64,000 nucleotides of DNA from Tillus elongatus (Eukaryota > Arthropoda > Insecta > Coleoptera > Cleridae): NCBI GenBank assembly GCA_964006375.1, contig OZ023264.1, positions 11,976,225 through 12,040,224 of the forward strand, in the 5' to 3' direction. The notes below the pieces were generated by a model. That model worked only from the letters and a program-made list of their open reading frames with translations, made no database searches and was not told where the DNA came from. A program made the translations under genes and the position numbers. This document shows positions 49,500 to 60,899 of the stretch, piece by piece (the stretch's first letter is position 1; each line of letters starts with the position of its first letter).

Positions 49500-50950
49500 T
49501 AAGTACACTTGGAGAACCCAAATCACCACAATACATTTTGAATGACCTGACGTTCGTTTCACTAACCAAGTTAGCGTCATCAGAGGATGAAGCATTCTAA
49601 ATATTTAAAAAACTAACATCAACTTATATACCGGATCTCAGGTAAAGAGATCGAACCGAGATGACTCACTAGTAGGCAAATTCCACAGTGTATTGTATTT
49701 TTATGGCCGGACAAGGTCTTTGCGCTATCCCTACTGCTTTATCTAAAAAGTGTCCATCTGTAATAGTTTTGAGAAGGTTCAACGACAGCTAAATTAACAA
49801 CGATTCCTTTGGCGGCAATAACTGTATACTTATGTTATCAGTAGAACGTGCCGAAAACGTGGGAATTTTATTTAGCAAAGCAATCGATCAAGTGACTCGT
49901 AATTGGCGCTGATGAAGTGTTCATACATTTTTTGTTGAAACTATATTTCGCAATATATACGCTTTCGAACCCATTAAGCTGTCCTGGTTTTCTAACATTT
50001 TTTATTAATTTCAGATTATCTTTATCAACGTGATGATTATTATCCCAAATATGTCGGGCGACGACAGACTTATCTACAGTACCGTAACCTACTAGGGATC
50101 TAATTCCAATCGATCTTTTTGTTTGTTCAACGTATTTAAGGTTATAATCTTTACGGCTTATTTCATAAATTTCCGACATTTTGTCCGCGCTATCCTAGTC
50201 TTTTGGGTTACCTAGCAAGTTTTTTAAGGTATTTGTTGTTGAAAATGTTAGCTGTAAGTTTACTTTTTTAAAAATGCTGTCTAGACCCCTCGTGATTCTA
50301 GGTTCAAATGGTAAGCAAACAAAGTTTTTTTCCGATTTTTCTCTTCTGAAAGTCGTTGATTCCGTCAATATTTTCTTTGTTTTCTGTTTGTTGATTAATT
50401 TTTCCACTAGGCAAGCAGTGTATACGTTATATTCGGCTACGTTCTTAATATAATTTAATTCTTTGGTATATCTACTTTTGTTTAAATGAAAATTAATTAA
50501 CCGATTTACTAAAAAATTCAGACTGGCCATTTTTTGTGCGTACGTATGATGTGAGTCGTTCGGGATGTAGCTTAAGGTAGTGGTTTCTTTTCTATAGACA
50601 TAGAATTCTAAAGTGTCTTTATTCTTGATGACTAGTACATCTAGAAAGGGTAGTTTATTATTAATTTCTAATTCGTGGGTAAATTTTATAGAATCAAATG
50701 TATTGTTTAATTTGGAAATAAAATCTTCTATTCTGCAAATGTTTGTGTTAAACACCGCGAAAATATCATCCCCGTAACGACACCACACTCTAGGAAAATA
50801 ACTATTTTCACTTTCAAGATCTGCTTCAAATCTGCTCATGAAAAGGTCTGCAATAAATGGCGATAGCGGATTGCCCATTGCCGTGCCTTGTGTTTGTTGA
50901 AAAAATTCATTGTTGAATTGAAAAACACAAAAAACAAATTGTTTTATAAT
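49500..50950 (-). pseudogene. PLE-1 element, minus copy: RT, GIY-YIG and terminus
   Basis: The RT C-terminal half is open for 227 codons (50195-50878): MGNPLSPFIADLFMSRFEAD, then WCRYGDDIFAVF (the YxDD catalytic pair, with G for the usual V) and KFTHELEINNKLPFLDVLV. The GIY-YIG domain (49868-50179) follows in another frame: EIYEISRKDYNLKYVEQTKR, where the second motif YIG has become YVE. HIWDNNHHVDKDNLKLIKNV is well kept. A hammerhead-like terminus is at 49546-49586. 5' truncated at about 50950. It has the longest open PLE frame here. Confidence 0.9.
49546..49586 (-). ncRNA. Hammerhead-ribozyme-like motif of PLE-1
   Basis: Minus strand: CCT, CTGATGA, C, GCTAAC/TTG/GTTAGT, GAAAC, GAAC, GTC, AGG. 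Stem I CCT/AGG is fully paired, stem II has six pairs, and the boxes are intact. The best-preserved motif of the five. Confidence 0.75.
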
Positions 50951-50959
50951 AAGGTAATC

Positions 50960-51585
50960 AATTACCTAATTAAATATATTGATGTCAATTTACATAGAAT
51001 TTAGGTCAATCAAATCAATTTCAGCAAGTCTTTTCTTGTACGACTGAATAAAATATTCCTAATCGGGTTATTTAAAGCTTTTATCAAGTAGCGCACCCCT
51101 TTAAAAGCTAATTTTCACCACTTCTCATTCCAGCTTCTTCTTCAAATATAAAAGCGTTTAATTATGAGCCTCGAAAGACATTAATTAAACCCGAGAAAGG
51201 ATAACTTTTGAAAACGGGCTAATTTAGCACAAATTTTAGAAATTTTTGCGTTACTGTGCACATATTCATTTATATAACAAGCAAAATTTATTCACAAAAA
51301 ATAGTATTATGGTAGATAAGTAAACATAAAATTTTAAAATAAAAATTTTTTCACGTTTTACAAAAAATAGGTAAATTTTATTCACATGTGAATTTGGCAA
51401 ATTATAGTACGATAGTAGAGCAATAAAATTACAGTATCTGTTAAAATAGAGGGCTGAAAAATGACGTACTTGCGGTACAGGTTGCCAAAATACCAGCCTA
51501 TGGAATAAGAGGTCCAGGTTCACCTTTTAGGCGTTCTGTCGAGAAGGTGGTCTGAACTTTTCGAAATATGACAAGTTAGGTTTCA
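50960..51585. other. Stretch without recognised gene
   Basis: AT-rich; nothing recognised. Confidence 0.4.
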
Positions 51586-51589
51586 ATAA

Positions 51590-52023
51590 TTTAAAAAGTC
51601 TGGACGCAGCAAGTGCGTTATGGTAGCGAATTTTTTTTAAAATGTTTTTAATAGCAAATGTCTTTCTTTGATGAAAGCAGGCATCAAACTTGGTTGCCTA
51701 TATAGTAGAAACAATGTACCACATTTCATCGAAATAACTTTATTGTTTGAAAATATAAAAACATTTTTCAAAAGTCTGGATGCAGCAAGTGTGTTATGGA
51801 AGTGAATTTCCATAAAAATGTTTTTAATAGCAAATGCGAGCAGGCATCAATCTGCCTAGCCTATGTAGTAGAAACAATGTACTATATTTTATCAAAATTA
51901 CTTATGGTTTGAAAATATGCAAATATTTTCCGAAAATAAACTCAAATGTTGGTTTCCTAACCAACAAAGCTTACGTTAATAACAAATTGGGTTATTGAAA
52001 TTTGAAGGATTTAATGAAAATTC
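51590..52023 (+). repeat. T-family copy, left part with doubled hallmark
   Basis: Hallmark at about 51600 (ctggacgcagcaagtgcgtt) and again at about 51776 (ctggatgcagcaagtgtgtt), each followed by the same ...gtttttaatagcaaatg and gcaggcatcaa...gtagaaacaatgta segment. This is a tandem duplication of about 178 bp. Interrupted at 52023 by U. Confidence 0.75.
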
Positions 52024-52795
52024 GGTAAATTTGCAGATTAGCTCCCGAACGCTTTTCAAAAAATTGTTTTCAGAAACATTACTAGGACCCTCCCTGGATG
52101 CATAAATCAGAAGAAAAATGTCTTGTTCACACTTTCCAAGGAAGTTACGGGATTGGGAGTGAATAGGGGTGCTGGGCGGGGTAGGTAGTAAAAAGGAAAT
52201 ATGAGCAGAAAATTCGTAGAAAACTGCTTGAAAGCTGTCTATTTGAAGCCATATTCCTATTAAACCCTGCCTACCCCGCACAGCACCCTATTCGCCTCAG
52301 GTCACGTGACTTCCTTGGGGAGTATGAACAAGAAGTTTTTCTTGTGGTTTATGCAACGAGGTTGGTTATATGCATACGAGGGGCGAAGGGAAATGCCTAC
52401 GACGAAGCAGCCCTCCCCCCACTTCGGTTCGACTTGCGGCAGCGGTGGGGGGTTTAACCTTAAGCTACAAGAAAAATGTCTTGTTCATACCCACCAAGGA
52501 AGTTACGGCACCTGGGGGAACAGGGGTGCTGTGCGGGGTAGGCAGGGTTTAAGGGGGATATGGCTTCAAGATGTGAAAAAGACAGCTTTCAAGCCCGTTT
52601 TATTCGCATTTTCTGATCCTATTGCCTTTCTACTACCTACCCGCCCAACACCCCTACTCACTTCTGGTCCCTTAACTTCCTTGGGGGGTGCGAACAGGAA
52701 ATTTTTCATGAGGTTTGCGGATTCAGGGGGGACCCTATGCGGGTTTCTCAAAACAGTTTTTTGAAAAGCGTTCGGGAGTAATCTGCAAATTTACC
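52024..52795. mobile_element. U-family foldback transposon, complete, 8-bp target duplication
   Basis: Ends GGTAAATTTGCAGATTA and its inverse; arms of at least 200 bp form an imperfect hairpin (TCCCGAACGCTTTTCAAAAA; gaataggggtgctgggcggg; gcttgaaagctgtc). The 8-bp duplication GAAAATTC is at 52016-52023 and 52796-52803, and removing the element restores the T sequence gaaaattcgctacc. TSD length and TIRs fit a hAT-type non-autonomous element. It has a GC-rich centre (52400-52460). No transposase. Confidence 0.85.
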
Positions 52796-53395
52796 GAAAA
52801 TTCGCTACCAAAACGCACTTACTGCGTCCAGATTTTTTCTTACAAACATGCATCATATTTCGATAAAAAATGTATTAACGAATTTGTTCTACGAAAATTA
52901 GCTAAGATTATAGACCGCTAAACCATAAACTTCACTAAACCTACAGCGAAATCATCAACTTAACTAAACCGACAGCCAAAGCATCAGAGAAAGGGTCTAT
53001 TTGAAATGAATTTTCTGTAAAGATTTTCGTAAAATGAAGGGCAATTACGGTTTAATCTGAAACTTAAGGGTTCGCAGAACACTCTTCTTGCAACATTTTC
53101 TTTTCACAATCCGTATTTGTTTCACGTTCTTTGCCTAAACATTGCCAATTTTGACGTTTCAAATTGCGCGTTTGACCTTTTGAGGAAAACTCCAAAATTT
53201 GTTTCTCTAACTGCCCATAACTTCTTTGTCTTTAAAGCTAGAGAGCTTAATTTTTAGAAAGAAAACACAAAATTTTCCTGGAAAACGTGGTCAGATTTTT
53301 CTGGTTAACAAACTTATCCAAGCTACTTGCAAAATGAAGGTATTCACCAAATTTGATCAAGATTGGTTTACTATTTTTTGAGTTATTGGTCGGAA

Positions 53396-53460
<65 letters not shown>

Positions 53461-53480
53461 ACATATCTCCTCATTAGCGA
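52796..53480 (+). repeat. T-family copy, right part
   Basis: Continues the 51.6-kb copy after U: the inverse hallmark aacgcacttactgcgtcca, then ttacaaacatgcatcatatt, gccaattttgacgtttcaaa, the inner arm tctggttaacaaacttatcc, and a (TA)n tract at 53401-53457. Confidence 0.75.
53401..53457. repeat. (TA)n microsatellite
   Basis: TA run at the T arm junction. Confidence 0.95.
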
Positions 53481-54160
53481 ATTAAAAAAAATCGCTAAAA
53501 GGTTTTGAGGTCGCATTGGTGGGTTGCTAACAAAATTAAAAATAACAATTACTACCAGTTGTCTCATTATTGAAATTTTTGTAATTATTAGATTGCTGCT
53601 AATCGAAGAAGGAAACAGATACATTTTCAACAAAACTCTATGCTTAAGCGTTGGATAAAACCCAGCTATTTGAATCAGTGTAAGCTATATTCTTGTTAAG
53701 AGCTGTCGAAAACACTCTTAAAATACAGCTCCGTTATATTTTTAACTTGAGAGCCACAGCAATTTGTCTGGAGCTTTATATACTCGAGGAATTAAGATCT
53801 TATTTTGAGATAATGAGCTGTAAACCTCAAGTAATTCCTTGAACACTTTACAGTTATCACGTTATGAGCAGTCACGAACATCCACCGATAATCTCCTACC
53901 AGAAAAAATATATTCTCTTCTATCTTGACGCGACTATACGTCTTTTTCATACAGATTACGTTATTTTATCTGAGGGATCCAATTTTTTTGTTGTCGATTT
54001 ATGAGTTAAAAAACATATTTTTTAAAATTTAGTTCTTTTTATTTTTAATTTAATTTCAATTTTAAATTGCCAATTATATGTATTTACCCACCATTGCAGT
54101 CAAAGTGTGATGTAGCCTTGTTCTGCAGCCAGCGCAATTAATCAAGGAATATTTATTAAC
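53481..54160. other. Stretch without recognised gene
   Basis: AT-rich; nothing recognised. Confidence 0.4.
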
Positions 54161-54164
54161 GTTA

Positions 54165-54450
54165 ACAATTTCTTATTCTTTGATTTCCCTACAATTATTT
54201 ACTATGTCAACCTCAAAACAGAACTATCAAATCATTATAAATATACAAGACACGTTCTTATTCATCAGTTTGTATTTTTAAACACAATGTGCAATGTAAC
54301 CTTAAAACAGAACTGTCAAACTATAATAAATGATCACAACACGTTCTTATTCTTTAGTTTTCAAATTTCAAAGCAATGCACAATCATTTACCTAACCTCA
54401 AAATAGAACTGTCAAATCATAATAAATAAACAAAACACACTACCTCACCT
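54165..54450. repeat. Tandem repeat, about 95-bp period, three units
   Basis: Units share aacctcaaaacagaactatc, ataaata, acacgttcttattc and begin near 54209, 54299 and 54397. Later units diverge. Non-coding. Confidence 0.65.
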
Positions 54451-54483
54451 AATTTTTAATTCAAGTAGGTTTTATTTTTATTT

Positions 54484-56785
54484 CAACAACACACCACGAG
54501 GGCTCACAGCCTAAATACTATCGTACCGTGGGTGTCGACAAGGAGGAAAAAGGCAACTTGTTAATTCTGGACTTGAAGGTTTGGAGGTTCGGAGAAGAAG
54601 GAAAAACATGTGCCGGCAAGGAATTCCACAACTTGGAAGTCCTCGGGACAAAAGAGCGGGCATACAAAGATGTTCTATGTCTGGTGACCTGAACCATGTT
54701 GGGGGCGGCAGGTGGATGAACTATGGAAGAAAGCTTATCCGAGCAGTGCCCGTGCAGATATCTGTAAAATGGGAAGAGATCACCAACGGCACGTCGGTAG
54801 ACAAGGGATGGCAGACTTTGGGTGAAGGTAGGGTTACCTATGAGACGTATAGCTCTGGTCTGAATGAAGTCCAGGATAGCGAATGTAGAAGCGGCAGTGG
54901 CACCCCAGATGTGGGAGCAGTATTCGAGTTTTCGCGTTATTTGTGAAGTATATAAGGTATAGAGATTTGTTGGTGAAAAGTATTTACGAGCCCGGAAGAG
55001 GAAACCTAATTCCTTAGCAGTCGCTTCTGCAATTTATGTGACATGTTGGTGCCAATTGAGATTTCGATCTACAGAAATGCCAATAAGTGAAAAGGCGTCA
55101 TTACTGTGAATAACGTAGTTGCTCATTGTGATGGGTCCAGGGCTGGTGTATCTCCTATGAGATAGAAGGCAAGATTGAGATTTGGTGGAGTTGAATTGTA
55201 CAAGATTTTTACTTCCCCAGTCCAATATTTTTTGGAGATCCACAGAGACAGAACCCTTCATGAGTCTGCGATCCTCATCCAATTCGGCAAAAGAGACAGG
55301 CTTAGAATATTGTATATGTGAGTGGATGGTGCTGTTGTCGGCGTTACTGTGAACTGGCTTAGATGTGCTAGAGAGGAGGTCATTGATGTGGAGAATAAAC
55401 AAGGGAGGGGCTAAAGCTGAACCTTGAGGGACTCTTGCATTAATTTGATACAATTTAGAGGAATGACCATCCACGACAACAGATATGCTCCGGTTGGAGA
55501 GAAGATTTGCTGTCCAGGTACAGGCTTTTAGTGGTAAGCCATAGACCGAAAGTTTATTAAGCAGCGCTGCGTGCCAGACCTGCTTGAATGCTTTGGATAT
55601 GTCTAGAGCGACAATCTGGGATTCACCGTGTAGTTCCATAGACTTGCTCCAAGAATGGGTGACAAAGAAAAGGAGGTCGGTAGTTGATCTGCGCTGACAG
55701 AATCCACACTGCTGTCGTGGATTAGACTCTGTTTTTCAAGACATTTTAGCAATTCGGTGTTTATATACTTTTCCATCACTTTAGAGATGACTGAAAAGAG
55801 AGAAATAGGTCTGTAGTTGCTTGGAAGTGCTTCGGATCCTTTCTTGGGGACGGGTTGTACTCGAGCAGTTTTCGAGTTACTATGGAATATGCCTCTATCG
55901 TAAGATGTTTGAAACAGACGAGTCAGGACAGGAGCAAGTTCTGGTGCGCATTTGTTGAGAACAATTGCTGGGATCTCGTCCAGGCCAGAGGCTTTCCTCA
56001 TATTAAGAGAGCATTTTTCGTACCTTTTTAGTTTTGAAAATGATTTCCGTCATGTTATGCATGATATTGGGGACTTTGATTTGAGCTGTGTGTTGGCATG
56101 CGAGGAAAGTAAGTAGGTTACTGAACTATATTGGCTAAAAACTGCTCACTGCAAAGGTCTCCGCTGCTCTACCTTGTGGATCGCTTTTTGAAGATCCTAG
56201 TCATTTCTTATTATGGACATTAAAGTCACCAAGAATAGTGACCTTGGAGGAAGGATATTGAGAAATCAAATGGTCGGTTTTTTTACAAAGGTAGTCGAAG
56301 AGCTGTACAAAGTTATTGTCAGAAAGTGACTGGTAAATGCAACAGATGAATTTAGTTGCAGCTCTGAGAGAGAGAGTTACATCCAAAGTATGTCTTTTCT
56401 TCTAGCTTCTAAATTAGGGAGTCTGGTGCAGGGTAGATTGCTACGGATGTATGCGCATACACCTCGATGCAATCTAAAGGAAGTAAGGAGCTCATGCCCC
56501 TTGAAATTAAGGTGATTAGTGGCTGTTTTGGCAATGATTTCGGTTTCGGCGAGGAAGAGGAGTTGGGGCCTATTAGCCTGGAGAAGATGATGTACGGAGT
56601 TCAAGTTACAATTAAGGCCACATATATTCGAGAAGGATATGCTAAATCGTGATGCCGGCGCCCCCTGCACACCCCTCTCCCGGAAATCCGAATGGAGTGG
56701 TATTTTATCTTCGGGATCTTTTGTACAAGGAGGAGTCATCATCAGTTTTGTTTATAAGGAAAACCGACTCATACACCAGAACTGA
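54484..56785 (-). pseudogene. LINE-A, long copy with endonuclease and an internal deletion
   Basis: Minus strand. APE-type endonuclease start (56377-56742): SISFSNICGLNCNLNSVHHL, LLFLAETEI (catalytic Glu), GVCAYIRSNLPCTRL. Next EN block (56201-56386): YQSLSDNNFVQLF and VTILGDFNVH. Compared with 17.4-20.0 kb, about 0.7 kb (EN end and linker) is missing at 56090. RT follows (55603-56001; 55034-55639): ASGLDEIPAIVLNKCAP, DISKAFKQVWHAALL, GVPQGSALAPP-type box as RVPQGSALAPPLFILH, and NADNSTIH where YADDST is expected, so the catalytic DD is lost. The 3' end at 54484 matches the 17.4-kb copy. Confidence 0.9.
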
Positions 56786-56999
56786 AAACTTCCGTTGGAA
56801 CTTCACCGGCGGCACCTTGATGTAAGGGGTTGTACCTCCTCGGGCGTAAACAAAATCCTTTACTATCACGTAAAGGAAAAGTCCACTACCACCTGCCGAT
56901 ATAAAACTTGCTTATTTTCCGCTACAAGTCAGCGCATCCCAATATACCCAAAGGCAGTCATTAGGGTGGGTACGCCACAGTTCGCTATCGTTGCATTAT

Positions 57000-57348
57000 G
57001 ACCTACTCGTAGCAGGTGACTACTCTGTCTTTGTATAGCATCATACTTTAACCATTTCATTCAATTTATGTCTTTCAGATTTTATTTTTAATTGGGGAAA
57101 AACTCAGAAATTTGTTAATCAAATTCCTCAAAATTCACTTTATTTCTGGCTACGTGTAAAGTCTCATTCCAGTTACTTTAATACTTTCGAAAATATAGCG
57201 TATTCAAAAATATTGTTGTATATTTTTTGGCGAAAAATATGACAGTTATAACTGATTGAAGAACTCGTCCGCGACTGTAATTAAATGAACGCTTTTGCCA
57301 AGTTTTATTCAAATCAGTTGAGTATTTTTTGAGTTATCGCTTGGATGT

Positions 57349-57442
<94 letters not shown>

Positions 57443-57480
57443 CGCGCTCATTTCAACACAGTTAGTGTTGAAAGGCTGGC
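57000..57480 (-). repeat. R3 repeat, partial third copy
   Basis: Same orientation as the 14-kb copy: gactactctgtctttgtata, ggctacgtgtaaagtctcat, gagttatcgcttgga, (TA)n, then cgcgctcatt. The tRNA-like end is absent. Confidence 0.7.
57353..57439. repeat. (TA)n microsatellite
   Basis: TA run at the R3 arm position equivalent to 6919. Confidence 0.95.
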
Positions 57481-58044
57481 TATACTATAGCCGTATTACT
57501 TTTGGTGTATTTTTGCTACAATTAGTATGCCGTACTGAAGAGCTCAAATGAGAGCGAAACCGGTCTACGGTTCTAATTGTTTCGAGAATGCATCTAGCCT
57601 TACATACTTTGTCCCTATATTAGTGTAGAAATGGGCCAGGGCTGACAATTTTCTAAATTGTTAGTTAATTGTATACAGTTTCTATTTTTTTAACACTTTG
57701 TGTTATTTGGAGCTGGCGTGACAACATACTACTTGGTTCTACAACTAGATGGCGGCATGTTCACCACTCACTTAGTGTTGAAAATGATACGGCTTATATG
57801 TATGTCAATGTAAAACACATATTACTCTATGGTCGAACAGATGTATATGGATGCGTTCATACGTTCATACTGAATATTCAGCTTTGGGTTTTCAGTTCCG
57901 AAGTTCCCAAAAAACTAACTACAAATTTAATGAAATAATTTAACGTTACGCTTATGAAGGATTTTAGCGAATTTTCACTCAACATAATATTTCATCTTTG
58001 CGATTTTTCTTTTGTTTAGATAGTCATTTTGGTATTGTACATAT
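57481..58044. other. Stretch without recognised gene
   Basis: Nothing recognised. The frame at 57669-57938 has no family motif and is probably chance. Confidence 0.35.
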
Positions 58045-58200
58045 AGTTGTTAGACCTGACGATCGTTTCGCTAACAAATTTAGTATCATCAGAGGGATGA
58101 ATACATGATGGTCAGATCTAAAATCTGTATTGCGATGAATTGGGTTCTCCAAATTGTACCTATCAGTGCTCCTCACAGGTTCCAATCTATACTCCATATA
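58045..58200. mobile_element. Head-to-head pair of PLE-1 termini
   Basis: A minus-strand terminus with hammerhead motif (58055-58095) is joined within 20 bases to a plus-strand terminus (gtcagatctaaaatctgta, attgggttctccaaattgta, cacaggttcca). The same elements lie in a single orientation at 41.89-41.97 kb. No coding sequence remains between. Confidence 0.75.
58055..58095 (-). ncRNA. Hammerhead-ribozyme-like motif of PLE-1
   Basis: Minus strand: CCT, CTGATGA, TA, CTAA/ATTTG/TTAG, CGAAAC, GATC, GTC, AGG. Boxes and stem I are intact; stem II is shortened. Confidence 0.65.
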
Positions 58201-58442
58201 TAATTCTATGTAAAATGAAATGAACTGTAATTACACGATTGATCATGAAATCAGGCAACACTGCCTACGTGTTGAGTTATTCTTGTCTAACTTATACTAT
58301 ACAGAGGCGCAGAATTATTAAAGGTACAAAAAGTGGGCGCGATCTATGAAAATTTGAGAACCTCTGGCATACTGTAGGGTAGAAAAAGCCTGCTTTTTCA
58401 CTGTCTAATTGATCCTAATATGTCAGTCTTGCACTATAAGAT

Positions 58443-58631
58443 AGCGCCGCCGTGGCCGTGTTGAAAAGACGACTGATACTTCCGGACGCGGGAGACGACG
58501 GTTCGAGACTCGCCGGCAGCGGATGATTTTTCAAATCACTTTTGTCGTTGAGATCGAGCTTAAGGTGGAGGGTAGGTTAGTTTAGATGAGCCTAATTGCC
58601 AGCAGGCATCTTACCTTTACCTTTTACCTTC
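58443..58631 (+). mobile_element. SINE-B, second copy, with 13-bp target duplication
   Basis: Head GCGCCGCCGTGGCCGTG, B box GGTTCGAGACTC, body gatgatttttcaaatcac and ggtggagggtaggttagttt, tail with ttacctttacctttt repeats. Perfect TGCACTATAAGAT duplication (58430-58442, 58632-58644). A short internal gap relative to the 47.5-kb copy follows agatgagc. Confidence 0.85.
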
Positions 58632-58649
58632 TGCACTATAAGATCGTTT

Positions 58650-59129
58650 ATGTCTATTTCTTAGTAGTCACTGTTACAGATAGACCACCGGCATCACTCT
58701 TCTTGTAAAAACTCCTGTCACATCTGAATTCGGGATGCCAACGTTTGACTACATCTTAAGGTGTAATCCCTTTAATGTTTCTACGAAATTTTGTTCTATC
58801 TAAGTTGGAGTCGTAGACTTTTTTGTCACCAGCTAATTACCACTCTTCTCTCTACTACTTCTTTATCAAACGAGCACATTTATCTACTTAACTTGAGCTT
58901 ATGCAGATTGATAACTATCTAACATATAAATGTTATACTTTCACCGGAATGTTGCGATCAAGCGTTATTTTTTGTCTGATTATTAGAAAACTTGTAACTT
59001 CTATACAAATAATTAATTGAATATCAAATAACAAAATAAAAATTATATAAATATATGGTAAATTTTTTTCACAGCTAAACATTTTTAAAGCAATTTATAT
59101 TTAAGTAAACGTGTATTTCGTGTTTATTA
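58650..59129. other. Stretch without recognised gene
   Basis: AT-rich; nothing recognised. Confidence 0.4.
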
Positions 59130-59345
59130 TCTTATCGCTCTTGATTGGACCGATAAAATTCCAAGCGACGCGGAGATTTTTACCTGCTCCCAAACTCATA
59201 TGAAAGGCGATACCGCACGAGGTAGAGAAGGTAGTAGCAATTCTTCCGTCAAGACTGCAACGGCGAACCGTCACCAGTCCGTCCGTGTCCGTACCGATTC
59301 CGTTTTCGGTCCGATCGCTCCAGCCTTGGCTTATTTCATTTAACA
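59130..59345 (-). other. CpG-rich block, possible exon or promoter
   Basis: About 200 bases clearly richer in CG dinucleotides than any neighbour (gatcggaccgaaaacggaat, acggacacggacgg on the minus strand). Open on the minus strand across its length (GWSDRTENGIGTDTDGLVTV) and nearly so on the plus. On the minus strand an ATG (ATGAGTTTGGGAGCAG) runs straight into a donor-like gtaaaaat at about 59189. No protein family recognised. It could be a 5' exon or promoter on the same strand as the brp-like exon, or unrelated. Confidence 0.3.
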
Positions 59346-59375
59346 CAGATATTTGTAATAGGTGAAAAATTGTCC

Positions 59376-59376
<1 letters not shown>

Positions 59377-59457
<81 letters not shown>
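59377..59457. repeat. (TA)n microsatellite
   Basis: TA run between the CpG-rich block and the PLE-2 fragment. Confidence 0.95.
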
Positions 59458-59459
<2 letters not shown>

Positions 59460-59461
<2 letters not shown>

Positions 59462-59685
59462 AATTCCTTGTTTCGACTGCTCCCGAACTTATGTAGGACA
59501 AACAAATAGACGCATCCACAATAGAATATATATAAACACCATTGCAGTTAGAAAATCCGACCCTCCATCGACGCTGGCCATGCATTATATTAATAGAGAA
59601 CACAAAATAGACTTCGATAATGCCAAAACAATAGCACCGGTTTACAACTTCAAAACGAGATTTATCCGCGAAGCAATCGAAAGTA
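59460..59685 (+). pseudogene. PLE-2 GIY-YIG endonuclease fragment
   Basis: Open across the segment: CFDCSRTYVGQTNRRIHNRI, then AVRKSDPPSTLAMHY, INREHKIDFDNAKTI and NFKTRFIREAIE. These are the second half of the GIY-YIG motif (YVG), catalytic Arg region, and the HxIDF.NAK...R..REAIEI pattern of Penelope/retroelement GIY-YIG domains. The sequence is clearly different from PLE-1, so a second family. It is cut by the TA tract on the left and a T copy on the right. Confidence 0.75.
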
Positions 59686-59687
59686 AA

Positions 59688-60890
59688 AACTCTGGACGCA
59701 GCAAGTGCGTTATGGTAGTGAATTTTTATAAAAATGTTTTTATTGCAAATATGTGTGTTTTCTTTTTAAGAAAGCAGGCATCAATTTTAGTTACCAGTAT
59801 AACCTATATAGTAAAAACAATGTGCCATGTTTCATAAAAATAACTTTATTGTGTGAAAATGTACAAAATTTTCCAAAAGTAAACTTAAAGTGTTCCCGGA
59901 AAAACTCGTTTCTTGGTCAACCTTATAGGTTAATAGCAAATTCGGCTATTCAAATATGAAACATTTGATCAAAATTCGCTACCATAACGCACTTGCTGCA
60001 TCCAGAATTTCTTTTCTTACAAACATGCATTATATTTCGATGGAAACTGCAAAAATGCAATAACATAAGGCATGTGTGATTAAAAAAAAGGAAATTTGTA
60101 TCACCAACGACTTATGGGCCAGCCTGTGATTGTAGAAATATTTTTTTAAGATGTAGCTCAAGACACCCTATAATTAATATATACAAAATTTTTTCATATC
60201 TTGTATAATAACGGATATATTGAGCTTTATTGATTTTTTACGAAAATTCGACAAAAATTATATACCATTAAACGATAAACTCTATAGCTAAGACTACTGC
60301 CAAGCATCAGAGAAAGGGTCTATTTGAAATGAATTTTCTGGAAACATTTTAGTAAAATGAAGGACAATGACGGTTGAAACTAAGACTTCAGTGTTTGTGA
60401 AACATCCTTCTTGAGACATTTCATTTCCATAGCCCGTATAGATTCAAATTATTTGCCTAAATGTTGCCGATTTTGACGTTTTAAATCGCAATTTTGACGT
60501 TTTGAGGAAAACTCCAATTCATTTTTTTTTAAATGCCTATAACTTTTTTCTCTTTTGAGCTAAGTAGCTAAATTTTGGTAGGTAACTTACCTATAAGGAT
60601 ATAAATTCGCGTACCAAATTTGATTGCCCTTAATTCCGGAGATATATATTTTTTCGAAAGAAAACACAAAATTTTCCGGGAAAACAGATTTTCCTGGCTA
60701 ACGAACTTATCCAAGCCATTTGCAAAAAGAATTTATTCGCCAAATAACATATAAAAATTGAAACTGACCCCGGATATGTGTTCTGGGGGGCCTAATTAGC
60801 GCTCATTTGAAGAAATTTTTTAAAAATTCAAAAGTCGGGATCTCCTCATTAGTGAATTTTTTTTAAGAAAATTAACTAAAAACGTCCCGA
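59688..60890 (+). repeat. T-family repeat, long copy
   Basis: Hallmark ctggacgcagcaagtgcgtt at 59693 and the inverse at about 59972-60005. Then the complete right half: ttacaaacatgcattatatt, gccgattttgacgtttta, inner arm, and the outer arm tgaccccggatatgtgttct... aaagtcgggatctcctcatt. A short ATATAAAAA replaces the (TA)n tract at about 60751. It inserted into or next to PLE-2. Confidence 0.8.
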
Positions 60891-60899
60891 TTGTTTAAA

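Noticed and set aside
54581..54946. A 121-codon plus-strand frame
   Set aside because: Antisense to the LINE-A C-terminal region; its counterpart at 17546-17740 is likewise antisense.
57669..57938. An 89-codon frame as a host gene
   Set aside because: No family motif, AT-rich codon use and no splice or promoter support.
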